From positions 62,001 through 126,000 of the forward strand of contig NZ_SPHY01000002.1 in NCBI RefSeq assembly GCF_004796535.1: a stretch of DNA of 64,000 bases. Direction: 5' to 3'. Every line of letters starts with the position of its first letter. Within the stretch, counting starts at the first letter, position 1. The position numbers and the translations under genes were made by a program. Below the pieces are notes generated by a model. The model had not been told where the DNA came from. It did not search any database and saw only the letters and a program-made list of their open reading frames with translations. This document shows, piece by piece, positions 1-9,296 of this stretch. The stretch is from Sphingomonas flavalba (lineage in GTDB: Bacteria; Pseudomonadota; Alphaproteobacteria; Sphingomonadales; Sphingomonadaceae).

Positions 1-1
1 G

Positions 2-694
2 CCGCTCATGCCCCACGCGACCGCCTCGTGGCTGGTCGACAATACAGCGCTCAGCTTCGAGCAGATCGCCGACTTCTGCGGCCTTCACATCCTGGAGATC
101 CAGGCGATCGCCGACGACACCGCCGCGACCAAGCTGACCGGCCGCGACCCGGTGCGCGCCCATGAGCTGACCCTCGAGGAGATCGAGAAGGGGCAGGCCG
201 ACCCGAGCTACCGGCTGAAGATCATCAAGGGGCCGGAGCAGATGCGCCGTACCCGCGGCCCGCGCTACACCCCGGTGTCGAAGCGGCAGGACAAGCCCGA
301 CGGTATCGCCTGGATCATCCGCAACCACCCGGAGGTGTCGGACGCGCAGATCGGCAAGCTGATCGGCACCACCCGCGCGACGATCGGCGCGATCCGCGAC
401 CGCAGCCACTGGAACATAGCCAACATTACGCCGAAGGACCCGGTGACCCTCGGCCTGACCACCCAGCGCGAGCTGGACGCGGTGGTCGCCAAGGCGGCGA
501 AGGCGGCCGGGCTGGAAGCGCCGACCGACGAGCGTCTGGACGGTGACCGCGAGGCGCTGATCGAGCAGTTGCGCGCCGAGCGCGAGACCGCCGAGCGCGA
601 CCTTGCCGCCGCCCATGCCGCCGAGGCGGGCGAAGGCGCGGCGCCGAGCGAGAGCCGCCTGCCGCCCGGCGTCGTCGACCCGTTCAAGCATTGA
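2..694 (+). CDS. trcR: TrcR/DUF1013 cell-cycle transcriptional regulator (5' end just outside window)
   Basis: DUF1013 protein, the alphaproteobacterial family that includes the Caulobacter cell-cycle regulator TrcR. It has the family signature WLVDNTALSFEQIADFCGLH near the N-terminus, a second helix-turn-helix-like stretch (SDAQIGKLIGTTRATIGAIR) around residues 109-128, and a charged Ala/Glu-rich C-terminal coiled coil. The first visible ATG is at 8, but the two codons before it read Pro-Leu. From memory family members begin with a few residues followed by PLMPxAT, so the true start probably lies a few codons before base 1. The stop overlaps the next gene by 4 bp (TTGA). The DNA-binding role is known for the family, not shown here. 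Confidence 0.88.
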   Translation, partial: PLMPHATASWLVDNTALSFEQIADFCGLHILEIQAIADDTAATKLTGRDPVRAHELTLEEIEKGQADPSYRLKIIKGPEQMRRTRGPRYTPVSKRQDKPDGIAWIIRNHPEVSDAQIGKLIGTTRATIGAIRDRSHWNIANITPKDPVTLGLTTQRELDAVVAKAAKAAGLEAPTDERLDGDREALIEQLRAERETAERDLAAAHAAEAGEGAAPSESRLPPGVVDPFKH

Positions 695-1746
695 GCGTTG
701 CCGCCCGGCCGGAACCGGACGCCGGGCTGACCTATACCCATGGCCGTGACGGGCCGGCGCCGGGCGAAGTGATCGCGGTGGCGCCGGGCATCGGCTGGGC
801 GCGATTGCCGGTGCCGGGCTCGCTGCGCCACATCAACATCTGGCTGCTCGACGACGGCGACGGCATCGCCATCGTCGACACCGGCCTGGCGATCGACCGC
901 TGCCGCGCGGCGTGGGAGGCGCTGTTCGCCGGGCCGCTGGCCGGGCGCCGGGTGACGCGGGTGATCGTCACCCATTTCCACCCCGATCATGTCGGCCTGG
1001 CCGGCTGGCTGTGCGCGCGGTTCGGCGTGCCGCTGTGGATGAACCGCACGGAATATCTGATGGCGCGGCTGGCGCTTGCCGACCGCCGCGACGCCGTTCC
1101 GGACGCGGTGTGGATGGACCACCGCGCTGCTGGCTGGTCCGACGCGCAACTGGCCGCCGAGCGGGCGGGCGGCTGGAGCAGCTTCGCCGCGCTCGCCGCG
1201 CCGATGCTGCTCGGCCATGTGCCGATCGCGGAAGGGCAGGCGGTGGCGATCGGCGACAGGGTGTGGCGGGTGATGACCGGCGGCGGTCATACGCCGGAAC
1301 ATTGCAGCCTGGTCGACGCGGCGAACGGCGTGATGCTCTCCGGCGACCAGTTGCTGCCCCGGATCAGCAGCAACGTCTCGCTCGGCACGATGGAGCCGGA
1401 GGGCAACCCGCTGGCCGACTGGTTCGCGGCGCTGGCCCGGTTCCGCCGCGAGTTGGCGCCCGACGTGCTGGTGCTGCCCGCGCATGGCGAACCGTTCACC
1501 GGCGCCCATGTCCGGCTCGACGCGATCGCGGCGGAGCACCGGGCGCGGCTCGACGCGCTCGAAGCGGCGCTGGCCGAACGGCCGCTGCGCGCGGTCGACT
1601 GCTTCGACACGCTGTTCGGTCGCGCGATCGACGACGCGGTCCTCGCCCTCGCATCCGGCGAGGCGATGGCCCATTTGCGCTATCTGGAGCGGGCGGGCCG
1701 CGCCCGGCGCGCGGTGCGCGACGGCGTCTGGTGGTTTTCGCGCTGA
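691..1746 (+). CDS. MBL-fold metallohydrolase (glyoxalase II-like)
   Basis: Metallo-beta-lactamase superfamily hydrolase of 351 residues. The metal motif THFHPDHVG (H95, H97, D99, H100) is clear. The later ligands follow in order: a His in GGGHTPEH near 200, an Asp in LSGDQ near 219, and a His in PAHGEPF near 263. There is no signal peptide, so it should be cytoplasmic. The start is a TTG overlapping the trcR stop as TTGA, which predicts translational coupling. The substrate cannot be read from sequence. Neighbouring fadD would fit a thioester or lipid-related substrate, but that is only context. Confidence 0.85.
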   Translation: MSVAARPEPDAGLTYTHGRDGPAPGEVIAVAPGIGWARLPVPGSLRHINIWLLDDGDGIAIVDTGLAIDRCRAAWEALFAGPLAGRRVTRVIVTHFHPDHVGLAGWLCARFGVPLWMNRTEYLMARLALADRRDAVPDAVWMDHRAAGWSDAQLAAERAGGWSSFAALAAPMLLGHVPIAEGQAVAIGDRVWRVMTGGGHTPEHCSLVDAANGVMLSGDQLLPRISSNVSLGTMEPEGNPLADWFAALARFRRELAPDVLVLPAHGEPFTGAHVRLDAIAAEHRARLDALEAALAERPLRAVDCFDTLFGRAIDDAVLALASGEAMAHLRYLERAGRARRAVRDGVWWFSR

Positions 1747-1805
1747 CCGCCGCCGAGGCCCGGTGGAGGATTGCCCCGGCCCGCCGCCGCACCTAGGCTT
1801 GGGTG

Positions 1806-3494
1806 ATGACCGACCCTGAGCACGCGTGGCGCACCGCCTACCAGCACCCGACCCAGTGGGACCAGGATTTTCCGCCGTTGTCGCTGCCCGCGATGCTGGC
1901 GGACAGCGTTGCCCGGCGTGGCGCCGCGCCGATGCTGGACTTCATGGGCCGCAAATACAGCTATGACGAGGTGGCCGACGGCGCCCGGCGGGTGGCGAAG
2001 GGGCTGCGCGCGATCGGCGTCGGCCGAGGCGACCGGGTCGGCCTGTTCCTGCCCAACGTGCCGCATTACGTCGCCGCCTATTACGGCGCGCTGTCGATCG
2101 GCGCGATCGTCGTCAATTTCTCGCCGCTCTACACGGCGGAAGAGCTGGCCGGGCAGGTGATGGATTCCGGCACGCGGGTGATGTTCACCCTGTCGGCGAC
2201 GGCGCTGCTGCCGACCGCGCTGAAGGTGCTGGAGGCAAGCCCGCTCGAACGGCTGATCGTCGGTTCGATCGCCGGGGCGCTGCCGCCCGCCAAGTCGCTG
2301 TTCTACCGCCTGTTCCGTTCCAGCGAGACGGCGGCGCGGCCGGACGACCCGCGGATCATCGCCTTTTCCGAACTGATCGCCAATGACGGGGCAGGGACCC
2401 CGGCGCCGATCGACCCGGAGAACGACATCGCGCTGATCCAGTATACCGGCGGCACCACCGGCTGGCCGAAGGGTGCGATGCTGACCCACCAGAACCTGAC
2501 CGCCAACGCGCGGCAGGTGCAGGCGATCGATCCGCAGCCGGACGCGGAGGACCGGATCGTCGGGGTGCTGCCCTTCTTCCACGTCTTCGCCAATACCTGC
2601 GTGCTGAACCGCACGGTGCTGCGCGGCGGCGAGATCGTGATGCTGCCGCGCTTCGATGCCCCCGGTACGCTGGCGGCGGTGGCGCGGACGAAGGCGACGG
2701 CGCTGCCCGGCGTGCCGACGATGTACCAGGCGCTGCTCGACAGTCCGAAGATCGCCGGCGCCGACCTGTCGTCGCTGCGCGTCTGCATTTCCGGCGGTGC
2801 GCCGATGCCGGCCGAGCTCAAGGCGCGGTTCGAGGCACGGACCGGTGCCACCGTCGTCGAGGGCTACGGCCTGACCGAAAGCGCCGGCGTCGTTTCGACC
2901 AACCCCTATGAGGGGCTGAACAAGACCGGGACGATCGGCCAGCCGATCCCCGCCACCCATGTCCGCCTGGTCGACAAGGACGATCCGGCCAGCCCGGCGC
3001 CGGACGGCCAGCCGGGCGAACTGGTGTTCCGCGGGCCGCAGGTTATGAAAGGCTACTGGAACCGGCCGGACGACGATGCCGCGGTGTTCGTCGACGGCTG
3101 GCTGCGCACTGGTGACGTCGCGGTCATCGACGACGACGGCTATATCCGCATCGTCGACCGGCTGAAGGACATGATCGCGGTCGGCGGGTTCAAGGTGTTC
3201 CCCAGCCAGATCGAGGCGGTGCTCTACCGCCACCCGGCGGTGCGCGAGGCGCTGGTGATCGGCGTCGCCGACGCCTATCACGGCGAGGTGCCGAAGGCGT
3301 TCGTCACCCTCGCCGAGGGCGCGGCGGCAACCGGCGATGCGCTGAAGGCCTGGCTGAATCCGCAGCTCGGCAAGCATGAACGAGTCGTTGCTGTCGAGGT
3401 CCGCGACGCGCTGCCCAAGACGATGGTCGGCAAGCTCAGCCGCAAGGAATTGGTCGCCGAGGAACAGGCGAAGGCGGCCGGCGCGGACGCGTGA
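1806..3494 (+). CDS. Long-chain fatty-acid-CoA ligase (AMP-forming)
   Basis: Adenylate-forming acyl-CoA synthetase of the FadD type: fatty acid + ATP + CoA gives acyl-CoA + AMP + PPi. The P-loop-like motif YTGGTTGWPKGAML is at about residues 213-226, the GYGLTES adenine motif near 353, the hinge/A8 region RLKDMIAVGGFKVFP near 452, and the C-terminal catalytic Lys region PKTMVGKLSRKEL near 537. Its 562 residues match the usual FadD length. A GTG lies directly before the ATG and could serve as an alternative start one codon earlier. Exact chain-length preference is unknown. Confidence 0.9.
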   Translation: MTDPEHAWRTAYQHPTQWDQDFPPLSLPAMLADSVARRGAAPMLDFMGRKYSYDEVADGARRVAKGLRAIGVGRGDRVGLFLPNVPHYVAAYYGALSIGAIVVNFSPLYTAEELAGQVMDSGTRVMFTLSATALLPTALKVLEASPLERLIVGSIAGALPPAKSLFYRLFRSSETAARPDDPRIIAFSELIANDGAGTPAPIDPENDIALIQYTGGTTGWPKGAMLTHQNLTANARQVQAIDPQPDAEDRIVGVLPFFHVFANTCVLNRTVLRGGEIVMLPRFDAPGTLAAVARTKATALPGVPTMYQALLDSPKIAGADLSSLRVCISGGAPMPAELKARFEARTGATVVEGYGLTESAGVVSTNPYEGLNKTGTIGQPIPATHVRLVDKDDPASPAPDGQPGELVFRGPQVMKGYWNRPDDDAAVFVDGWLRTGDVAVIDDDGYIRIVDRLKDMIAVGGFKVFPSQIEAVLYRHPAVREALVIGVADAYHGEVPKAFVTLAEGAAATGDALKAWLNPQLGKHERVVAVEVRDALPKTMVGKLSRKELVAEEQAKAAGADA

Positions 3495-3542
3495 CCGGAG
3501 CGGCGCGCTATCGCCTCGGGCGCCGTGACGGCGGGAAAACGC

Positions 3543-3572
3543 CCCGGCACGTCGCGCCGGGACCGCTTCTTT
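3543..3572 (+). terminator. Possible terminator after the acyl-CoA ligase gene
   Basis: A short CCCGGC/GCCGGG stem with a 7-base loop is followed after five bases by TTCTTTT. It lies between the ligase and xseB, where one operon could end and another begin. The stem is short, so this is tentative. Confidence 0.35.
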
Positions 3573-3632
3573 TGGCGGCGGCGGCGGCGGCGCGCTTGAC
3601 CCGCATCGGTGCGCGCTTCACAAGCCGGGCCT

Positions 3633-3881
3633 ATGCCAGATAGTGCAGACACCACCGCCGACCTGTCGTTCGAGGACGCGCTGAAGCGGCTCGAAACGAT
3701 CGTCGCGCAACTGGAGAGCGGCGACGTGCCGCTGGACCGATCGATCGCCCTGTATGCGGAGGGCGACAAGCTGCGCGCCCGCTGCGAGCAACGGCTGGCC
3801 GAGGCGCAGGCGCGCATCGAGCAGATCGTGCTCGGCGGCGACGGGGGACCGGCCGGCCTCAAGCCGTTTGACACCGATTGA
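3633..3881 (+). CDS. xseB: Exodeoxyribonuclease VII small subunit
   Basis: XseB pairs with XseA to form exonuclease VII, which degrades single-stranded DNA to oligonucleotides. The 82-residue protein has the family pattern LSFEDALKRLETIVAQLESG near the N-terminus and PLDRSIALYAEGDKLRARCE in the middle, forming the typical helical hairpin. The ATG giving MPDSADTT is preferred; an upstream in-frame start would add eight residues not typical of the family. The stop overlaps a TTG that may start ispA (TTGA). The xseB-ispA order is common in proteobacteria. Confidence 0.92.
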   Translation: MPDSADTTADLSFEDALKRLETIVAQLESGDVPLDRSIALYAEGDKLRARCEQRLAEAQARIEQIVLGGDGGPAGLKPFDTD

Positions 3882-4786
3882 CCGCGATGCCGCGCGCCTC
3901 GCTCAGCCTTGCCCCCGCGTTGGACCGGATCGCGGGTGAGATCGACCGGGCGCTCGATTCGCTGCTGGCGATCCCGGACGACCCGCGCGCGCCGCTGTTC
4001 CGGGCAATGCGCCACGCCGCGATCGGTGGCGGCAAGCGGCTGCGGCCGCTGCTGGTCTGCGCCACCTGCGAATTGTTCAACGTCGATCGCGCCGCCGCGC
4101 TGCGCGTCGCCGCCGCCATCGAGTGCATGCACGTCTATTCGCTGATCCACGACGACCTGCCGGCGATGGATGACGACGACATGCGCCGGGGCAAGCCGAC
4201 CGTCCACAAGCAGTTCGGCGAGGCGACGGCGATCCTGGCCGGCGACGCACTGCACGCGCTGGCCTTCACCGTGCTGGCGGAGGAGCGCACCCACCCGGAC
4301 CCGTTCGTCCGCGCCGACCTGATCCTTGAACTGGGCCGGGCGAGCGGCCCGGACGGCATGGCCGGCGGGCAGATGATGGACCTGGCGGCGGAGACCACCG
4401 GCTTCGACCTTGCCGGCGTCACCCGCCTGCAGCAGTTGAAGACCGGCGCGCTGATCGCCTTCTGCGTCGAGGCGGGGGCGATCATGGGCCGGGTCCCGCC
4501 GGAGGGGCGCAAGGGACTGCGCGGCTATGCCCGCGACATCGGCCTCGCCTACCAGATCGCCGACGACCTGCTGGATGCCGAAGGGAGCGCCGCGGCCGCT
4601 GGCAAGAAGGTCGGCAAGGACGCGGCGGCCGGCAAGGCGACCTTCGTGTCGCTGCTAGGCGCCGACCGGGCGCGGGCGCAGGCGGGGCTGCTCGTCGAGC
4701 AGGCCATCGCCCATCTTCGCCCGTTCGGGCAGGAGGCGGACCTGCTGCGGGCAATCGCCCGCTACACCGTCGAGCGCGACCGCTAA
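3878..4786 (+). CDS. ispA: Polyprenyl synthetase (farnesyl diphosphate synthase)
   Basis: Short-chain trans-prenyltransferase that condenses IPP with DMAPP/GPP to give FPP for quinone, undecaprenol and carotenoid synthesis. The first aspartate-rich motif DDLPAMDDDD is at about residue 92, the second (DDLLD) near 228, and GGGKRLRPLL lies in the N-terminal third. Length (about 300 residues) fits IspA. The start may be TTG (overlapping the xseB stop by 4 bp) or the ATG nine bases later giving MPRASLSL; neither changes the domain. It sits directly downstream of xseB. Confidence 0.92.
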   Translation: MTAMPRASLSLAPALDRIAGEIDRALDSLLAIPDDPRAPLFRAMRHAAIGGGKRLRPLLVCATCELFNVDRAAALRVAAAIECMHVYSLIHDDLPAMDDDDMRRGKPTVHKQFGEATAILAGDALHALAFTVLAEERTHPDPFVRADLILELGRASGPDGMAGGQMMDLAAETTGFDLAGVTRLQQLKTGALIAFCVEAGAIMGRVPPEGRKGLRGYARDIGLAYQIADDLLDAEGSAAAAGKKVGKDAAAGKATFVSLLGADRARAQAGLLVEQAIAHLRPFGQEADLLRAIARYTVERDR

Positions 4787-4802
4787 CAGGGGGGACAGCA
4801 AG

Positions 4803-5306
4803 GTGCGCACAGGCATTTATCCGGGGACGTTCGACCCGATCACGCTTGGCCATATGGACATCATCCGGCGCGGTGCGAAGCTGGTCGACCGGCTGGTCAT
4901 CGGCATCACCACCAACCCGTCCAAGTCGCCGATGTTCTCGGTCGATGAACGGCTGGCGATGGTCCGGCGCGAAGTCGCGGCGATCCCCGGCACGATCGAG
5001 GTCGTCGCCTTCGACGCGCTGCTGATGACGTTCGCCGAACGGCAGGGCGCCAGCGTGATCATCCGGGGGCTGCGCGCCGTCGCTGATTTCGAATATGAGT
5101 ATCAGATGGCCGGCATGAACCAGCAGTTGAACAATCGCATCGAGACGGTGTTCCTGATGGCCGATGTCGCGCTGCAGCCGATCGCGTCGCGGCTGGTCAA
5201 GGAAATCGCCGTTTACGGCGGCGACATCCACCGCTTCGTTACCCAGGCGGTCAACACCGATGTGCAGGCGCGGATTACCGACGCCGGCCTGAGGCGGGGC
5301 GTCTGA
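4803..5306 (+). CDS. coaD: Pantetheine-phosphate adenylyltransferase
   Basis: CoaD transfers AMP from ATP to 4'-phosphopantetheine, the penultimate step of coenzyme A synthesis. The nucleotidyltransferase signature GTFDPITLGH is near the N-terminus, and IIRGLRAVADFEYEYQMAGMN and LQPIASRLVKEIA follow. 167 residues is the normal length. The GTG start is supported by a strong purine-rich ribosome-binding site (AGGGGGGA) seven bases upstream. The later CoA genes coaBC are also in this window, about 37 kb away on the other strand. Confidence 0.95.
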   Translation: MRTGIYPGTFDPITLGHMDIIRRGAKLVDRLVIGITTNPSKSPMFSVDERLAMVRREVAAIPGTIEVVAFDALLMTFAERQGASVIIRGLRAVADFEYEYQMAGMNQQLNNRIETVFLMADVALQPIASRLVKEIAVYGGDIHRFVTQAVNTDVQARITDAGLRRGV

Positions 5307-5361
5307 AAACCGACCGATGCGCCGCCAAGCCGCCACATTTTCGCGCAAAGGCCACCATCCC

Positions 5362-6054
5362 ATGTCCAGCGGAGTTTCCGTCCCGATGCGCTTCCTGATC
5401 GGCCTGCTCGCGATTTTCGGCCTGGCGACCGCCGCCGGGGCGCAAAGCGATACGCCCACGCCGGCCGCGTCGCCGACGCCGTCGCCGGAAGGCAGCGCGC
5501 CGCCGGTCGACCCGCAGAACATCTGGGTGCTGGACCTATCGAACGGCGGCCGCATCCGCATGCTGTTGCGCCCGGACAAGGCGCCGAACCATGTCGAGCG
5601 GATCAAGACGCTGACCCGGCGCGGCTTCTACAACGGCCTGACCTTCCACCGCGTGATCGACGGCTTCATGGCGCAGGGCGGCGACCCGGAGGGGACCGGC
5701 GCCGGCGGGTCCGACCTGCCGGACATGAAGGCCGAGTTCAACGATATGCCGCACGTGCGCGGCGCCGTGTCGGCAGCGCGCGCGCAGGACCCAGATTCAG
5801 CCAACAGCCAGTTCTTCATCATGCTGATGCCGCGCCTGCAGCTTGACGGCAAATACACCGTGTTCGGCCGGGTGATCAGCGGCATGGACGCGGCCGACCG
5901 GATCGAGAAGGGCGAGCCGCCGATGAACCCGACCCGCATCCTGCGCGCCTGGATCGAGGCGGACGGGGAGCCGGCCGCCGCCGCCGCGCCGACGCTGGAT
6001 ACCGAGCTTCCGCCCGCGCCGCCGACGATCGCGAAGCCGACCGGCAAGCGCTGA
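5362..6054 (+). CDS. Exported cyclophilin-type peptidyl-prolyl isomerase
   Basis: Cyclophilin PPIase. The catalytic-core pattern [19 protein letters not shown] and the [20 protein letters not shown] stretch are intact. The N-terminus has a hydrophobic signal segment ([20 protein letters not shown]), then a Pro/Thr/Ser-rich linker, so it is probably periplasmic. A second possible start at 5386 begins exactly at the signal segment and is about as plausible as the one used. The C-terminus is an Ala/Pro-rich tail. Likely role: folding of exported proteins. Confidence 0.9.
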   Translation: MSSGVSVPMRFLIGLLAIFGLATAAGAQSDTPTPAASPTPSPEGSAPPVDPQNIWVLDLSNGGRIRMLLRPDKAPNHVERIKTLTRRGFYNGLTFHRVIDGFMAQGGDPEGTGAGGSDLPDMKAEFNDMPHVRGAVSAARAQDPDSANSQFFIMLMPRLQLDGKYTVFGRVISGMDAADRIEKGEPPMNPTRILRAWIEADGEPAAAAAPTLDTELPPAPPTIAKPTGKR

Positions 6055-6064
6055 GCCGCCGGCG

Positions 6065-7105
6065 ATGCGGGTCGATCTGTTCGACTTCGCGCTGCCGCCG
6101 GAGGCGATAGCGCTGCGCCCGGCCAGCCCGCGCGATTCGGCGCGGATGCTGGTGGTGGCGGACGCCGGCATGGCCGATCACGGCGTCGCCGAACTGCCGG
6201 CGCTGCTCCGGGCGGGCGACTGCCTGGTGTTCAACGACACCCGCGTCATCCCGGCCAGGCTGGAGGGCAGGCGCGGCGAGGCGCGGGTCAGCGCGACGCT
6301 GCACAAGCGGGAGGGGCCGCGCGCCTGGCGGGCGTTCGTCCGCAACGCGAAGCGGGTGCGCGACGGCGACCGGATCGCCTTCGCCGCCGGGGTGTCCGCC
6401 GTCGCCGGGGAACGGGGCGAGGACGGCAGCCTGCTGCTGACCTTCGACGGCGACGAGCCGGTCGAGCTGCTGCTGGAACGGGCGGGGACGATGCCGCTAC
6501 CGCCCTACATTGCCGGCAAGCGCGCGCCGGACGCCCGCGATGCCGACGATTACCAGACGATGTTCGCGCGCGCGGCGGGGGCGGTGGCGGCGCCGACCGC
6601 GGCGCTGCACTTCACCCCGGCGCTGGTCGCTGCGCTCGACGCCGCCGGTGTCGGCCGCGAGACGCTGACCCTGCATGTCGGCGCGGGCACCTTCCTGCCG
6701 GTCAAGTCCGACGACACCGACGACCACCGGATGCACGCCGAATGGGGGCGGATAGACGCCGCCACCGCCGATCGGCTGAATGCGGTGCGCGCCGGCGGCG
6801 GCCGGCTGATCGCCGTCGGCACCACCAGCCTGCGCCTGCTGGAAAGCGCGGCGGACCCGGACGGCACGATTCGGCCGTTCACGGGCGACACCAGCATCTT
6901 CATCACCCCCGGCTATCGTTTTCGCGCGATCGATGGGCTGATGACCAATTTCCACCTGCCCAAATCGACGCTGTTCATGCTGGTCGGCGCGCTGATGGGC
7001 CGCGAACGCATGCTTGCGGCCTATGCACATGCGATCGCGGCGGGCTATCGTTTCTATTCCTACGGCGATGCGAGCCTGCTGCTGCCGGGCGACGGATGCG
7101 AATGA
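6065..7105 (+). CDS. queA: S-adenosylmethionine:tRNA ribosyltransferase-isomerase
   Basis: QueA transfers and isomerises the ribosyl moiety of SAM onto preQ1-tRNA to make epoxyqueuosine. Family features are the N-terminal [29 protein letters not shown], the central [12 protein letters not shown] and the C-terminal [17 protein letters not shown]. 346 residues is the usual length. Its stop overlaps the next gene (ATGA), and tgt, which inserts preQ1 in the preceding step, follows one gene later, so this is a queuosine operon. Confidence 0.96.
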   Translation: MRVDLFDFALPPEAIALRPASPRDSARMLVVADAGMADHGVAELPALLRAGDCLVFNDTRVIPARLEGRRGEARVSATLHKREGPRAWRAFVRNAKRVRDGDRIAFAAGVSAVAGERGEDGSLLLTFDGDEPVELLLERAGTMPLPPYIAGKRAPDARDADDYQTMFARAAGAVAAPTAALHFTPALVAALDAAGVGRETLTLHVGAGTFLPVKSDDTDDHRMHAEWGRIDAATADRLNAVRAGGGRLIAVGTTSLRLLESAADPDGTIRPFTGDTSIFITPGYRFRAIDGLMTNFHLPKSTLFMLVGALMGRERMLAAYAHAIAAGYRFYSYGDASLLLPGDGCE

Positions 7106-7596
7106 TGCGCGCTGGATATGCCGGGCTGCTGCCATGCCTGCTGCTGCTCGCCGGCGCGAACCAGCCACCGGCCGACAAGGTGCAGCCGCCGCCGGTGCCG
7201 CCGGTCGACAGCGGCATCACGATGATGGCGGCGCCGGTCGCGATCCTGATCACCAGCTTCGACGCCGACCGCGACCGTGTCGTCACCCGCGCCGAGTTCG
7301 ACGCCGGGGTCAAGGCGTCGTTCGCGCTGGGCGATGCCAATGGCGATGGCGCGATCTCGCTGATCGAGCTGTCGCACTGGGCGGAAGCGGAACTGGGCAG
7401 TGCCGGGGCGCTTCCCGGCCGCTTCGATTTCGACCGCAACGAGGACGACCGGATATCGGAGGCGGAGTTCGTCGCCGAGTTCGCCCGGCGCTTTGCTGCC
7501 TATGACAAGAACGGTGACGGCCGGCTGACCCGCGACGAGTTGCTGACCCTGAATTTTCAGCGACCGCAGCCGGGCAAGGGCAAGCGGGGCCGCTAG
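7102..7596 (+). CDS. EF-hand calcium-binding protein, probably exported
   Basis: A 164-residue protein with a short N-terminal hydrophobic segment ([21 protein letters not shown]), which could be a signal peptide, followed by a Pro-rich linker. There are four EF-hand-like loops: [41 protein letters not shown] and [13 protein letters not shown]. Loops 2 and 4 look fully competent for calcium. The start overlaps the queA stop by 4 bp and tgt begins six bases after its stop, so it is cotranscribed with queuosine genes. No link to tRNA modification is known to me. Confidence 0.82.
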   Translation: MMRAGYAGLLPCLLLLAGANQPPADKVQPPPVPPVDSGITMMAAPVAILITSFDADRDRVVTRAEFDAGVKASFALGDANGDGAISLIELSHWAEAELGSAGALPGRFDFDRNEDDRISEAEFVAEFARRFAAYDKNGDGRLTRDELLTLNFQRPQPGKGKRGR

Positions 7597-7602
7597 CGCA
7601 GC

Positions 7603-8715
7603 GTGAGCGATCGTTTCGCCTTCACCATCGCCGCGACCGACGGCGCCGCCCGTACCGGCACGATCCACATGCGCCGGGGCGAGATTCGTACCCCCGCCTT
7701 CATGCCGGTCGGCACCGCAGCGACCGTCAAGGCGATGAAACCGGCGGCGGTGCGGGCGACCGGCGCCGACATCATCCTCGGCAACACCTATCACCTGATG
7801 CTGCGCCCCGGGGCGGAGCGGGTGGCGCGGCTGGGCGGGTTGCATGCGTTCATGGGCTGGGGCCGGCCGATCCTGACCGACAGCGGCGGCTATCAGGTGA
7901 TGAGCCTGTCCGAATTGAGCAAGGTCAGCGAGGAAGGCGTCGCCTTCCGATCCCATCTCGACGGGTCGCGCCACATGCTGACGCCGGAACGGTCGATGGA
8001 GATCCAGCGCCTGCTTGGGTCCGATATCGTCATGGCGTTCGACGAGCTGGTGCCGACCACCGCCGACCGCGCGGTGCAGGCGGCGGCAATGGAGCGGTCG
8101 ATGCGCTGGGCGCGCCGATCCCGCGCCGCGTTCGACGCCGAAAACGCGGGCGGGGCGCTGTTCGGCATCCAGCAGGGCGCGCTCGACCGCGCATTGCGGC
8201 AAGCATCGGCCGACGCGCTGACCGACATCGGCTTCGACGGCTATGCGGTCGGCGGGCTGGCGGTGGGGGAAGGGCAGGCGGCGATGTTCGGCGTGCTCGA
8301 CCATGCGCCGGCGATGCTGCCCGTCGACCGGCCGCGCTACCTGATGGGGGTCGGCAAGCCCGACGACATCGTCGGCGCGGTCGAACGCGGCATCGACATG
8401 TTCGATTGCGTGCTGCCCACCCGCAGCGGCCGCACCGGCCAAGCCTTTACCTGGGACGGGCCGATCAACATCCGCAACGCCCGCTTCGCCGAGGACAGGA
8501 CGCCGCTCGACCCGGAATCGCCGACGGCAGAATGGTCGCGCGCCTATCTCCACCACCTCGTCCGGTCGGGGGAGATATTGGGGGCGATGCTGATGACCGA
8601 GCATAATCTGTGGTTCTACCAGCGACTGATGCAGAACCTGCGCGATGCGATCGGCGAAGGGCGGCTAACTGCTTTCGCCGACGCGTTCCGCCGCCGTTAC
8701 GCCGGGCGCGATTGA
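7603..8715 (+). CDS. tgt: tRNA-guanine(34) transglycosylase lacking the zinc-site cysteines
   Basis: Tgt exchanges G34 for preQ1 in GUN-anticodon tRNAs. Both catalytic aspartates are present: [12 protein letters not shown] in the first third and [19 protein letters not shown] in the second half. Other blocks ([31 protein letters not shown]) are also intact. The GTG start follows the EF-hand stop closely. Oddity: bacterial Tgt normally has a CxCxxC zinc motif before SRAYLHHL, whereas this protein reads [10 protein letters not shown] there, with no cysteine and a few residues fewer; the HHL histidines remain. At 370 residues it is slightly short. Function as Tgt is still likely from context. 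Confidence 0.93.
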   Translation: MSDRFAFTIAATDGAARTGTIHMRRGEIRTPAFMPVGTAATVKAMKPAAVRATGADIILGNTYHLMLRPGAERVARLGGLHAFMGWGRPILTDSGGYQVMSLSELSKVSEEGVAFRSHLDGSRHMLTPERSMEIQRLLGSDIVMAFDELVPTTADRAVQAAAMERSMRWARRSRAAFDAENAGGALFGIQQGALDRALRQASADALTDIGFDGYAVGGLAVGEGQAAMFGVLDHAPAMLPVDRPRYLMGVGKPDDIVGAVERGIDMFDCVLPTRSGRTGQAFTWDGPINIRNARFAEDRTPLDPESPTAEWSRAYLHHLVRSGEILGAMLMTEHNLWFYQRLMQNLRDAIGEGRLTAFADAFRRRYAGRD

Positions 8716-8754
8716 TCGGCTGGGCCTTGCCGGGCGGCTATGGTAACGGCGGCC

Positions 8755-9291
8755 ATGAATTTCCCGATCCGCGTGCCGCTCACCGCCCTGTTGCTCGCCG
8801 CCGCCCCGGCGGCGCAGGCACATATCGTGTTTGCCGAGCCGCAGGCGCCGCCGGGCAGCTATTATGCCGGCTTTCTGCGCGTGTCGCACGGCTGCGACGG
8901 GGCGGCGACCACCGCGATCCGCGTGTCGATCCCCGCCGCAGCCGAGTCGGTCAAGCCCCAGCCGAAGCCGGGCTGGACGCTGTCGGTCGAGCGAGAGCCG
9001 CTGCCGGCGCCGATCAAGGGGGAAGGGGGCGCGGAGATTCGCGACCGGGTGGTCGCGGTCACCTGGACGGGGCGGCTGCCCGCCGACCAGTTCGACCAGT
9101 TCGGCATCATGATGAAGCTGAGTGCCGAAGCGTCCGGGCCGCTATATTTCCCGACCGTCCAGCAATGTGGAGCGAACAGCATCGGTTGGACTGGAACTCC
9201 CGCCGCCGGCGAGGCCTGGCATAGCCTGAAGACGCCGGCGCCGGTGCTGAATGTCGGCGCGGCGCCGCCCGCGCCGCACATGCAACACTAA
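8755..9291 (+). CDS. YcnI-like DUF1775 protein (probable periplasmic copper binder)
   Basis: The N-terminal signal peptide MNFPIRVPLTALLLAAAPAAQA would be cleaved just before His, leaving HIVF at the mature N-terminus. An N-terminal His is the copper-coordinating feature described for YcnI (DUF1775) proteins. The body has the family pattern RVSHGCDGAATTAIRVSIP and PKPGWTL. An in-frame ATG five codons upstream would spoil the signal peptide. In other bacteria such genes sit beside PCuAC or CopC/CopD genes; none is seen here. The copper role is inferred from the family. Confidence 0.8.
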   Translation: MNFPIRVPLTALLLAAAPAAQAHIVFAEPQAPPGSYYAGFLRVSHGCDGAATTAIRVSIPAAAESVKPQPKPGWTLSVEREPLPAPIKGEGGAEIRDRVVAVTWTGRLPADQFDQFGIMMKLSAEASGPLYFPTVQQCGANSIGWTGTPAAGEAWHSLKTPAPVLNVGAAPPAPHMQH

Positions 9292-9296
9292 GGCGA

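Noticed and set aside
265-3377. Long open frames on the minus strand across trcR, the MBL gene and the acyl-CoA ligase
   Set aside because: They are antisense shadows of well-supported genes in GC-rich DNA, with Arg/Gly/Pro-rich, domainless translations. Similar shadows occur throughout the window and were left out.
4803-5306. CoaD apparently lacking the ISS serine motif
   Set aside because: The LQPIASRLVKEIA form at this position is, as I recall, usual in alphaproteobacterial CoaD, so it is a lineage variant and not a defect.
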